DNA of 11,380 nt from an uncultured Clostridia bacterium. GTDB lineage: Bacteria > Bacillota > Clostridia > TANB77 > CAG-508. The translations under genes were made by a program, and so were the position numbers. Where the stretch lies: assembly GCA_944390505.1 (NCBI GenBank), contig CALXQF010000032.1:1-11380 (forward strand), read 5' to 3'. Numbering within the stretch: the stretch's first letter is position 1; the number at the start of each line of letters is the position of its first letter. Below, piece after piece: positions 1-6,737 of the stretch. A model generated the notes under the pieces. It was not told the DNA's origin. It saw only the letters and a program-made list of their open reading frames with translations, and ran no database searches.

Positions 1-709
1 CTTCTCTTTGTGCTTGCAATTCATGAAAGTTTTCTATTTTGACATTCTCTTTTTCTTTATCGGAATGAGCAGATTGAGTAATAGAGCCAGAAATAGAAGC
101 TATATCTGGAATTGTGTTAAATAAATCATTCCAGTATTGTTTATCTTTTTCATATTTATTACTTTTTTGGTATTCTTGTTCTGCAAGAATATATTGAATG
201 TAGGAATAGTCGGTCGAGGATTTTGCAATAAGAGATTCTCCTTTTAATAAGGCAGAATAAATAGAAATAATTTCATTTACTAAAATGCCAAGTGCCCAAG
301 AGTCAGAAATCAAATGGTGCATATTAATGATAAATCCACCATGGTTATCTGGAAAACGATATACAACAAATTGAAAGAGATAAGTATTATAGAGGGTAAA
401 AGGTCTACCTGCAAGTTCACTTGCAAGCTTATTTACTTCTATATCAGATTGAACATTCACAATTTCAATCGGAAAATCTTCATAAGGTGCAATATATTGT
501 AATTCTTCATTTTCCTTTGAAAGTTTGATACGACAACCATCATTTTGCTTTACAAATTGTTTAATGGCTAAAATAAATTTCTCAAAATCAATTGGAATTT
601 GAATAGTCATTGTTCCACAAATATTATTAATGTTTGTTCCTTGAAAATATTTTTCTGTATACCAAATTGACTTTTGTGGATTGGTAAAAGAATAGAACTG
701 TGTTTCCAT
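1..709 (-). CDS. Condensation-domain protein, probable N-terminus of a nonribosomal peptide synthetase (partial)
   Basis: Reading from the ATG at 709 down to base 1 gives an open frame of 236 codons with no stop; the gene continues beyond the left edge. The protein looks like the N-terminal half of an NRPS condensation (C) domain, which normally spans about 450 residues. The start (TNPQKSIWYTEKYF, residues 9-22) resembles the C1 core, and residues 131-138 (HHLISDSW) match the catalytic HHxxxDG motif with His131, His132 and Asp136 present but Ser in place of the usual Gly. YWNDLF near residue 192 is also typical. C domains join an upstream acyl or aminoacyl chain to a downstream aminoacyl carrier. 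A C domain at the very N-terminus suggests a lipo-initiated synthetase or a subunit receiving its substrate from another protein. An AAAGGGG site (719-725) lies 9 nt before the ATG. A stand-alone C-domain acyltransferase is possible, since no adenylation or carrier domain is visible. Confidence 0.85.
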   Translation of the reverse strand, partial: METQFYSFTNPQKSIWYTEKYFQGTNINNICGTMTIQIPIDFEKFILAIKQFVKQNDGCRIKLSKENEELQYIAPYEDFPIEIVNVQSDIEVNKLASELAGRPFTLYNTYLFQFVVYRFPDNHGGFIINMHHLISDSWALGILVNEIISIYSALLKGESLIAKSSTDYSYIQYILAEQEYQKSNKYEKDKQYWNDLFNTIPDIASISGSITQSAHSDKEKENVKIENFHELQAQRE

Positions 710-836
710 GTTAAATTACCCCTTTAAGTAAAATAATTTTTTCTACTTTTAGTATCCTTTTGTAAATTAGTCACTTTTATCATTGGTGATTCAAATATTT
801 CCTTTATTTTTACAATTTATTACATTATTCGTATCA

Positions 837-865
837 ATTATATACTAGAGTTATAGAAAAATCAA
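837..865 (-). promoter_or_regulatory. Sigma-A-type promoter for the condensation-domain gene
   Basis: On the minus strand, TTGATT (865-860) and a perfect TATAAT (842-837) are separated by exactly 17 bp. Transcription would start near 830, giving a leader of about 120 nt before the ATG at 709. I see no riboswitch-like structure in that leader. Confidence 0.6.
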
Positions 866-981
866 CGAAAATATTGATAAAAATTCCCTTTTATTGTAAA
901 ATAAGGATATGATGAAACATAAATTATTATCTTAAAAAAATAAATATTAGTTAATATAATATCTTTTCTTTTTTTCATAAG

Positions 982-1021
982 CTCGTCTCATAGGCGTGTG
1001 AGTTATAGCACACTTTCTTTT
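982..1021 (+). repeat. Small hairpin element with two alternative stems
   Basis: GTGTG (996-1000) pairs with CACAC (1009-1013) across an 8-nt loop and is followed by TTTCTTTT (1014-1021), so it could act as a weak terminator on the plus strand. An overlapping alternative stem pairs CTCAT (987-991) with GTGAG (998-1002). A CTCGT motif sits just upstream (982-986). The layout resembles the hairpin at 4152-4181 and may belong to the same dispersed repeat family; that link is inference. Confidence 0.3.
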
Positions 1022-1064
1022 AAATGTCATATTGTAGTCTAAATCCATAGTGCACAAGTGTTCC

Positions 1065-1094
1065 TTGATTACTCAAAATGCGAAAAGATATTAT
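1065..1094 (+). promoter_or_regulatory. Candidate promoter for the acyl-CoA synthetase gene
   Basis: TTGATT (1065-1070) and TATTAT (1089-1094) are separated by 18 bp. Transcription would begin near 1101 and give an untranslated leader of about 80 nt. The match is moderate and other AT-rich hexamers lie nearby. Confidence 0.4.
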
Positions 1095-1181
1095 ATTAGC
1101 TAATAAATAACAAAAGAAAAAAGGTTGATAGATTTTCCTAATTGATAAAAGTCTAAATTTAGGTATGAGGAATGAAAGAAG

Positions 1182-2906
1182 ATGAAAAAAGAAAAAAGTA
1201 GAATTGTTTATCAAGCAGAGCCAGTGAGAGATTTTAGAGAATTGATTACAAGAACTGCTACAAAGTACCCAGATCAAGTTGCATATAAGTATAAGATTAG
1301 AAAGGATAAAGAAGAACCCGAATATGTTCATGTTACTTATTCTCAATTTAAAAAAGATATAGAAGGTTTAAGTACTACTTTATTAGCAATGGGATTACAA
1401 GGAAAAAAAGTAGCTGTTATTGGGAATAACCGTTATGAATGGTGCACTACTTATTTAGCAGTAACAACAGGAGGAATGATTATTGTACCATTAGATAAAG
1501 CCCTACCAGAAAATGAAATAGAATCACTTATCATGAGAAGTGAGGCAGAGGCAATTGTCTGTGAAGAGAAATATTTAAAAGCTGTTTTAGAAATCAAGCA
1601 AAAAAGCAATTTAAAATATATTATTTCTATGGACGAAACCGAAGAAAAAGAGGTAATTGATTATCAAGAAGTTTTAAGTCAAGGAAGAAAGTTAAGACAG
1701 CAAGGAAATCGCGAATATGAAAAAATTGTGATTAACCCAGATGTTATGTCTATTATGCTGTTCACATCTGGAACCACTAGTGTTTCGAAAGGGGTTATGC
1801 TTTCTCAACATAATATTTGCTCTAATATTCAAGCAATCGCAAGTTATGTACATATGTCTACTGATGACACACTACTTTCTTTTTTACCAATTCATCACAC
1901 ATTTGAATGTACCATTACATTTCTTTATGGTATTTATTTTGGAGTAACAGTAGCATTTTGTGATGGCCTAAAATATATCCAAAAAAATATGAATGAATAC
2001 CATGTAACTGTTTTTGTAGCAGTTCCATTAGTATTAGAAAATATTCATAAAAAAGTATGGAAAAGCATAGAAGAAAAAGGCAAAAAAGGATTAATGAAAA
2101 CAATGGTTGCCATTACAAAAGCACTTTCTAAAATCAAAATTGATTTACGTAAAAAAGCTTTTAAACCAATTATTGATCAATTTGGAGGAAAATTAAGAGT
2201 TGTTTTTGTAGGAGCAGCGCCACTTGATAAAAAAATTATCCAAGGATTTAACGATTTTGGTGTTGAATTAGTACAAGGGTATGGATTAACAGAAACTTCA
2301 CCAGTTGTTTCTTGCGAGACAGATAAAGAAAAAAGACCAGGATCCATCGGATTACCACTTTATAATTTAGAAGTAAAAATTGAAAACAAAGATGAAGATG
2401 GCATTGGAGAAATTACTGTAAAAGGACCAAGTGTAATGCTAGGGTATTACCAAAATGAAGAAGCAACAAAAAAATCAATGCATGATGGATGGTTCTCAAC
2501 AGGAGATTATGGATATATTGATAAAAAAGGATTTTTATACATTCGTGGAAGAAAAAATGATGTGATTGTATTAAAAAACGGAAAAAATATTTATCCACAG
2601 GAATTAGAGCAATTAATTAATCAATTACCAATTGTGGAAGAAAGCATGGTTTTTGCGCGAAATAAAGATTCTATGGATACCATGTTATGTGCGAAGATTG
2701 TTTATGATAAAGAAAATAGTAAAGGGTTATATGGAGAAAAAACACCAGAAGAATTAAAAGAAATCATATGGCAACAAATCAAACAAATTAATCAAACTTT
2801 GCCAGATGTAAAACATATTAAAGAAATTATTATAACAGATGAGCCACTTGCTAAAACAACTACACAAAAAGTAAAAAGATATGAGGAAATCAAAAAAAGT
2901 AGTTAA
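1182..2906 (+). CDS. AMP-forming long-chain acyl-CoA synthetase (fatty acid:CoA ligase)
   Basis: A 574-residue member of the ANL (AMP-binding) superfamily. It should activate a fatty or other carboxylic acid with ATP to an acyl-adenylate and transfer it to CoA. Visible motifs are the P-loop-like LFTSGTTSVSKGV (193-205), QGYGLTET (365-372), the adenylate-binding STGD (439-442), the hinge RGRKND (455-460), the NGKNIYP block (466-472) and the C-terminal KTTTQKVKR with the expected catalytic lysine at 563. Length and motif order fit the long-chain type (COG1022). The P-loop is unusual in having Ser-Val-Ser where most members have Gly-x-Pro. The ATG at 1182 follows an AGGA/AAGAAG stretch; an ATG ten bases upstream is out of frame and soon stops. 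The protease gene follows 92 bp later without an obvious promoter or terminator, so the two may be co-transcribed. The substrate cannot be read from sequence; a link to the neighbouring condensation-domain gene is only possible. Confidence 0.9.
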   Translation: MKKEKSRIVYQAEPVRDFRELITRTATKYPDQVAYKYKIRKDKEEPEYVHVTYSQFKKDIEGLSTTLLAMGLQGKKVAVIGNNRYEWCTTYLAVTTGGMIIVPLDKALPENEIESLIMRSEAEAIVCEEKYLKAVLEIKQKSNLKYIISMDETEEKEVIDYQEVLSQGRKLRQQGNREYEKIVINPDVMSIMLFTSGTTSVSKGVMLSQHNICSNIQAIASYVHMSTDDTLLSFLPIHHTFECTITFLYGIYFGVTVAFCDGLKYIQKNMNEYHVTVFVAVPLVLENIHKKVWKSIEEKGKKGLMKTMVAITKALSKIKIDLRKKAFKPIIDQFGGKLRVVFVGAAPLDKKIIQGFNDFGVELVQGYGLTETSPVVSCETDKEKRPGSIGLPLYNLEVKIENKDEDGIGEITVKGPSVMLGYYQNEEATKKSMHDGWFSTGDYGYIDKKGFLYIRGRKNDVIVLKNGKNIYPQELEQLINQLPIVEESMVFARNKDSMDTMLCAKIVYDKENSKGLYGEKTPEELKEIIWQQIKQINQTLPDVKHIKEIIITDEPLAKTTTQKVKRYEEIKKSS

Positions 2907-2988
2907 AAATTAAGATTATTTCCAGAAGATGATTAAAAAAGCAAAAAATGGCAACAATAGAATTAATCAACAATTCATCATCAATCAT

Positions 2989-2993
2989 GGAGG
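2989..2993 (+). promoter_or_regulatory. Ribosome binding site that sets the protease start
   Basis: A perfect GGAGG lies 5 nt before the ATG at 2999. The upstream in-frame ATG at 2948 has only an A-rich stretch ahead of it and no Shine-Dalgarno match, so the longer version of the protein is unlikely. Confidence 0.75.
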
Positions 2994-2998
2994 TAATC

Positions 2999-4141
2999 AT
3001 GGAAGAATATTTAAAAAGAGAAAAAAGAAGAAGAATAAAAAGATATTGTATTGGTGTAATGATAAGTATATTAATTGCGATTATCATTGCACTTATTTAT
3101 TTGTTATATTATCAAACTGATATTGATTATCAATCCAATTTACCAAAACAAAGTGCAAATACCATTCAACTTTCTCAAACTGTGGCAGAAATTAACCAAC
3201 AGAGCAAAACAATTACACAAGTCATAGAAGAAGTAAATGAAAGTATCGTAGGAATTTCAAAATTAAAAAATTCTGGAAGTACTATTTTTTTAGAAGATGG
3301 AACCTCTCAATTAGGGTTAGGAACAGGAATGCTAGTATCTGAAGATGGCTATATTCTAACAAATGAACATGTTTCAGGTGGAAAATATAGTAGCTGTTAT
3401 GTAACACTTCCAAATGGAAAAAGTTACAGAGGAAATGTTGTATGGTCAGAAACCAATTTAGATTTAGCAATTGTTAAAATTAATGCTAATAATTTACCAT
3501 ATGTTACTTTAGGAGATTCTAGTAATGTGAGTGTGGGGCAAACAGTATATGCTATTGGAAACCCAATTGGTTTTGAGTTCCAACGAACAGTTACTTCAGG
3601 AATTATCAGTGCAGTAGAACGTACCATTTTACTAGAAGAAGAGGGAACCTCTACTTATATGGAAGACTTAATTCAAACAGATGCTACCATCAACCCAGGA
3701 AATAGTGGAGGTCCGCTCATTAATGCTAACGGAGAAGTAATAGGAATTAATAGTGTCAAAATTACATCAGCAGAGGGCATTGGTTTTGCTATTCCAATCA
3801 ATACTGCCAAAGTGGTAGTACAAAGTTTTATTACAAATGGCAAGTTTGCAGAAACAACTTTAGGTGTTTTTGCTTATGATAAGAATGTGCTTCCTTATTT
3901 GGATAGTAATTTACAATTAGAAAATGGAATTTATGTAGTACAAGTAACAGCCAATTCGCCAGCAGCTCGTTATGGGATTAGAGAAAAAGATATTTTGTTA
4001 GAAATTGATGGAGTAAAATTAGACAAAATGTGTGATTTAAGATGCTATATTTATTCAAAACAACCAGGAGATACTGTACAAATAAAACTTCTAAGGAATA
4101 AAGTAGAGGTAAACTTAAGTGTGGTTTTAGGGAAAAAGTAA
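2999..4141 (+). CDS. HtrA/DegP-like membrane-anchored serine protease with PDZ domain
   Basis: A 380-residue S1C-family serine protease, numbered here from the ATG at 2999. A short basic cytoplasmic segment (KREKRRRIKR) precedes one transmembrane helix at about 16-38, so the catalytic part should lie outside the membrane. After a linker of about 50 residues comes the trypsin-like domain with a complete triad: His124 in LTNEHV, Asp155 in NLDLAIVKI and Ser236 in GNSGGPL. The GFAIPI segment is characteristic of HtrA proteases. One PDZ domain follows (about 288-378, with DILLEIDG). Such proteases degrade or refold misfolded exported proteins and are usually stress-induced; no stress-regulator site is evident here. 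The gene lies 92 bp behind the acyl-CoA synthetase and probably shares its transcript. A start at 2948 would add 17 residues but lacks a ribosome binding site. Confidence 0.93.
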   Translation: MEEYLKREKRRRIKRYCIGVMISILIAIIIALIYLLYYQTDIDYQSNLPKQSANTIQLSQTVAEINQQSKTITQVIEEVNESIVGISKLKNSGSTIFLEDGTSQLGLGTGMLVSEDGYILTNEHVSGGKYSSCYVTLPNGKSYRGNVVWSETNLDLAIVKINANNLPYVTLGDSSNVSVGQTVYAIGNPIGFEFQRTVTSGIISAVERTILLEEEGTSTYMEDLIQTDATINPGNSGGPLINANGEVIGINSVKITSAEGIGFAIPINTAKVVVQSFITNGKFAETTLGVFAYDKNVLPYLDSNLQLENGIYVVQVTANSPAARYGIREKDILLEIDGVKLDKMCDLRCYIYSKQPGDTVQIKLLRNKVEVNLSVVLGKK

Positions 4142-4151
4142 ATTGCTCCAA

Positions 4152-4181
4152 CTCGTACTACGTGGCAAAGCCACTTCGTTT
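4152..4181 (+). terminator. Hairpin after the protease gene, weak terminator or repeat element
   Basis: GTGGC (4162-4166), loop AAA and GCCAC (4170-4174) form a perfect 5-bp stem, followed by TTCGTTT. It begins 20 bases after the protease stop codon and could end that transcript, although the T-run is interrupted. The block from 4144 to 4205 is clearly richer in G+C than its surroundings and could instead be a copy of a dispersed repeat. Confidence 0.4.
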
Positions 4182-4227
4182 AATCGCTTACGCGGTCTGC
4201 ACTTTTGTAATATATTTAGTTTGAGTA

Positions 4228-4274
4228 AGATAATAAAATAATTATCTAACAACAATTTATCGTTTTTCGATAAA
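4228..4274 (+). promoter_or_regulatory. Two inverted repeats with GATAA half-sites, candidate operators
   Basis: AGATAAT (4228-4234) and ATTATCT (4241-4247) form a perfect 7-bp inverted repeat with a 6-nt spacer. TTTATCG (4256-4262) and CGATAAA (4268-4274) form a second one with a 5-nt T spacer. The second ends six bases before the -35 box of the downstream promoter, a usual place for an activator or repressor. Each of the four arms carries GATAA or its complement TTATC. A regulatory role is inference. Confidence 0.35.
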
Positions 4275-4280
4275 AAAGTA

Positions 4281-4309
4281 TTGACAAACATAAAATAATA
4301 TAGTAAGAT
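4281..4309 (+). promoter_or_regulatory. Strong sigma-A-type promoter for the DUF4173 gene
   Basis: A perfect TTGACA (4281-4286) and TAAGAT (4304-4309) are separated by exactly 17 bp. Transcription should start near 4316, giving a leader of about 80 nt before the ATG at 4397. It is the closest match to consensus at the -35 box in the window. Confidence 0.7.
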
Positions 4310-4328
4310 AAAATACAGTTAAAAGGAA

Positions 4329-4368
4329 CTCGCGCGAGATTCTAAAAAATAGAGGAGAATGAATCTCC
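4329..4368 (+). promoter_or_regulatory. Palindrome and nested inverted repeats in the leader of the DUF4173 gene
   Basis: CTCGCGCGAG (4329-4338) is a perfect 10-bp palindrome, striking in such AT-rich DNA, about 15 bases after the predicted transcription start. It overlaps GAGATTC (4336-4342), which pairs perfectly with GAATCTC (4361-4367). A competing stem pairs GGAGA (4354-4358) with TCTCC (4364-4368). The palindrome could be a repressor site and the stems could form an RNA switch; neither is shown. Confidence 0.35.
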
Positions 4369-4396
4369 AAAATGAATTTAGAAAGAGGGAATTTTA

Positions 4397-5890
4397 ATGA
4401 AAGTTACAGTAATAGCAAGTTTGCTATTCAGTATTTTAGCAACTATATTATTTTTTGGTCAAAATTTAGGAATATCAGTTATTTTATTTGTGATACCTTA
4501 TTTAGGATTTACAATTTATTATATAGAAAAACGCCAAAAGGCCAAAAATAGAAAGGCTTATTTGTTAGTAGTACCAGTCATATTATTAGCAGCTACTTAC
4601 TTTATTTATCAAAATAGGTTTTTTCAAATATTCAATATTGTTGTTATGTTAATTTTATATAACATTATGTTAATATGGTGTATGGAGCAAAAATATGAAT
4701 TAGAATTTGTGATGAAAAGAATATTGGCACTCTTTTTGAAACCATTTTCCTTTTTATCAATTGCATTACATCAAATAGGGCATGTTTTTACATCAAAAAA
4801 GTCACAAAACGAAAAGATGAAACCTAAAAAAGGAATAACCAAACAAATTATGATTGGGATTGGAGTATCCATTCCTTTGCTAATTTTAATTATTGCCTTA
4901 TTAAGTTCTGCTGATTTTCACTTTGCTAATGGAATCTCTCAAATATCAAAATTTTTCTATGAAAATATGGATAGATTCTTTGATGGACAATGGGGATTTA
5001 GCATTTTCTTAAGATTGATAACTATCATTATATTAACAATTTATTTGATTAGCTTTTTTATTAATTTGCGTACAAAAGAACCATGGAAAATAGGAGATGA
5101 AAGAAATATTTGTATTCATGTGGACACTATCATCTTAAATACAGTAGTAACACTTTTAAATATCGTATATGTGATATTTTGTAGTATACAAGTAGAAAAC
5201 TTAATAGAAACAATGGTAAATCATCAATCAATAGAATATGCTAGCTATGCACGAGAAGGATTTTTTCAATTAATGGTTGTTTCTATTATCAACTTTATTA
5301 TTATTTTGGTGACAACTCAAAACAAAAAAGAAAGTACCAAACCACAAATGATTTACCGCCAAGTCATGAATTTAATTTTGGCTATTAGCACAGTTATTAT
5401 TTTAATTTCTGCATTTGTAAGAATGAATTTATATGGAGAGGCATATGGATATACATTTTTAAGAATTTTAGTATATTTTACTTTGATTACAGAAGGGCTC
5501 TTAATGATACCTACTATGATATATATTTGGAAAGGTGGCAACTTACCAACAAAATCCTATTTTATTATCGTTGTTATCATGTACCTTGTGATGAATTTTA
5601 GTAATATACCTAATATGATTGCTACTAAAAATGTGAATCGCTATTTAGAACCGCAAAATCAAATAGAATCAGAGATAGATGTTCGATATTTAACAAAAAC
5701 AAAAACAGATGGATTAAAAGAAGTAATGAAACTTTATGAAACAACACAAGATCCCGTCATAAAGAGACAATTAGAAGCCTATTTTGAAAATTTAAGATTA
5801 CAATTGGAAAAAGAATACTCTTGGGTAGAATGGAACTATTCAAGATGGAAGGCAAGGGATTTATTAGCACAAATAGAATATGAGTCATAA
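4397..5890 (+). CDS. DUF4173-family polytopic membrane protein
   Basis: A 497-residue integral membrane protein with about ten to eleven hydrophobic helices: four in the first 95 residues, one at about 152-170, the rest between 201 and 400. A loop at 96-150, rich in lysine near its end, is probably cytoplasmic. The final 95 residues or so are soluble, with a Trp-rich tail (YSWVEWNYSRWKARDLL). The segments ALLSSADFHFAN (167-178), EPWKIGDERN (228-237), YASYAREGFFQL (281-292) and RMNLYGEAYGYTFLRI (342-357) resemble the DUF4173 family as I know it. The molecular function of that family is not established, so I assign none. The ATG has a good AGAGGG site 7 nt upstream (4384-4389). Expression should come from the promoter at 4281-4309. 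The DUF2975-HTH pair follows 170 bp downstream. Confidence 0.75.
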   Translation: MKVTVIASLLFSILATILFFGQNLGISVILFVIPYLGFTIYYIEKRQKAKNRKAYLLVVPVILLAATYFIYQNRFFQIFNIVVMLILYNIMLIWCMEQKYELEFVMKRILALFLKPFSFLSIALHQIGHVFTSKKSQNEKMKPKKGITKQIMIGIGVSIPLLILIIALLSSADFHFANGISQISKFFYENMDRFFDGQWGFSIFLRLITIIILTIYLISFFINLRTKEPWKIGDERNICIHVDTIILNTVVTLLNIVYVIFCSIQVENLIETMVNHQSIEYASYAREGFFQLMVVSIINFIIILVTTQNKKESTKPQMIYRQVMNLILAISTVIILISAFVRMNLYGEAYGYTFLRILVYFTLITEGLLMIPTMIYIWKGGNLPTKSYFIIVVIMYLVMNFSNIPNMIATKNVNRYLEPQNQIESEIDVRYLTKTKTDGLKEVMKLYETTQDPVIKRQLEAYFENLRLQLEKEYSWVEWNYSRWKARDLLAQIEYES

Positions 5891-6007
5891 TCATATAAAA
5901 ATATAGGGGAAGATAGAAAAGTAATTAATAAAAATCAGTATTGCAGTAAAGAATGGACTGTGAAAATAAAATAGAAAAAAGGAAAAAGTTTAAAAAATAA
6001 TTAAATT

Positions 6008-6028
6008 TTATGTCTTCTGTAGACATAA
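6008..6028 (+). promoter_or_regulatory. Perfect 8-bp inverted repeat ahead of the DUF2975 gene
   Basis: TTATGTCT (6008-6015) and AGACATAA (6021-6028) are perfect complements around a 5-nt spacer. They lie 33 bases before the ATG of the DUF2975 gene and are not followed by a T-run, so a terminator is unlikely. An operator, perhaps for the small HTH protein encoded two genes on, is the natural guess. I could not find a convincing promoter next to it. Confidence 0.35.
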
Positions 6029-6060
6029 TGAAATAAAGAAGAAGGGAATGTAAGTAAAAT

Positions 6061-6516
6061 ATGAAGATTACAGGAAAAAAGAGTTTAGGAAAATTCATTG
6101 AAATATGTTTAATTTTATTAATGATTGTAGGAATTATTATTGTATTAGGTTTACCATATTTCTTACAAAAATATGTAGAATTAACAAATTCTCAAATAGA
6201 ATATTATCCGTCACTTGCTACATTATATGTTTCAGGAATACCTGCATTGATAATTGTGTATCAGTTTATCAAAATCTTTCATACATTGGGAGAAGATAAT
6301 CCATTTCAAAAGAGTAATGTAAAAAGTTTAAAAATTATTTCCATATGTTCTTTCATCATTACAATAGAATACATGATTGCTATATTTTTTATTAAATCAG
6401 TTTTTTCCATAGTCATTATAGGAGTATTTGCAATAGCATGGCTAGGAGGATATATTTTATCAGAATTACTAAAAAAGGCAATTGACTATAAAGAAGAAAA
6501 TGAATTAACAATTTAA
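6061..6516 (+). CDS. DUF2975 domain-containing membrane protein
   Basis: A 151-residue protein with four predicted transmembrane helices (about 13-34, 50-70, 87-109 and 113-133). The loop GEDNPFQKSNVKSL (77-90) and the end KAIDYKEENELTI are highly characteristic of DUF2975 proteins. Members typically lie beside a small YozG-type helix-turn-helix gene, as here, where that gene follows after 17 bp (8 bp if its upstream GTG is used). The biochemical role is unknown; a membrane sensor or modulator working with the regulator is a common guess, not a demonstrated fact. The ATG has only a distant AAGGG (about 14 nt upstream), and the intervening ATG is followed at once by a stop, so 6061 remains the best start. 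Confidence 0.85.
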   Translation: MKITGKKSLGKFIEICLILLMIVGIIIVLGLPYFLQKYVELTNSQIEYYPSLATLYVSGIPALIIVYQFIKIFHTLGEDNPFQKSNVKSLKIISICSFIITIEYMIAIFFIKSVFSIVIIGVFAIAWLGGYILSELLKKAIDYKEENELTI

Positions 6517-6533
6517 AAGAAAGGGTGAGGAAG

Positions 6534-6737
6534 ATGCCAATTATAGTAAATTTAGATGTGATGATGGCAAAACGAAAAATGTCTTCTTCAGAACTTTCGG
6601 AGAAGATAGGGATTTCTATGGCAAATTTGTCTATTCTAAAAACAAATAAGGGAAAAGCAATTCGCTTTTCTACATTAGAGGCAATTTGTAGGGAACTAGA
6701 CTGCCAACCAGGAGATATTTTAGAATATAAAGATTAA
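6534..6737 (+). CDS. YozG-like Cro/C1-type helix-turn-helix transcriptional regulator
   Basis: A 67-residue DNA-binding protein that is almost entirely one HTH domain (HTH_26 / XRE group). Residues 16-40 hold the helix-turn-helix (SSSELSEKIGISMANLSILK), and FSTLEAICRELDCQPGDILEY is the hallmark C-terminal part of this family. It probably regulates its own operon, including the DUF2975 gene ahead of it. I place the start at the ATG at 6534 (MPIIVNLDVMMAKRK), the usual family N-terminus, with AAGGG at 6521-6525 eight bases upstream; an in-frame GTG at 6525 would add three residues but has no properly spaced site. Confidence 0.9.
   Translation: MPIIVNLDVMMAKRKMSSSELSEKIGISMANLSILKTNKGKAIRFSTLEAICRELDCQPGDILEYKD

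Larger units (their letters stand above)
710..1181. other. Divergent intergenic region (472 bp)
   Basis: This AT-rich stretch separates the minus-strand condensation-domain gene from the plus-strand acyl-CoA synthetase. It holds one promoter candidate for each direction (837-865 minus, 1065-1094 plus) and a locally GC-richer hairpin element at about 981-1021. I find no coding frame of meaningful length and no RNA gene I recognise. Confidence 0.6.

Noticed and set aside
314..502. 62-codon plus-strand frame
   Set aside because: It is antisense to the condensation-domain gene, whose reading frame is supported by the HHxxxD motif.
1020..1346. 108-codon minus-strand frame
   Set aside because: It is largely antisense to the start of the acyl-CoA synthetase, with a Phe/Leu-rich product typical of a shadow of A-rich coding DNA, and it has no supporting context.
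5941..5972. Promoter TTGCAG ... TAAAAT before the DUF2975 gene
   Set aside because: The spacer is 20 bp and both boxes are imperfect, so I do not list it as a feature.
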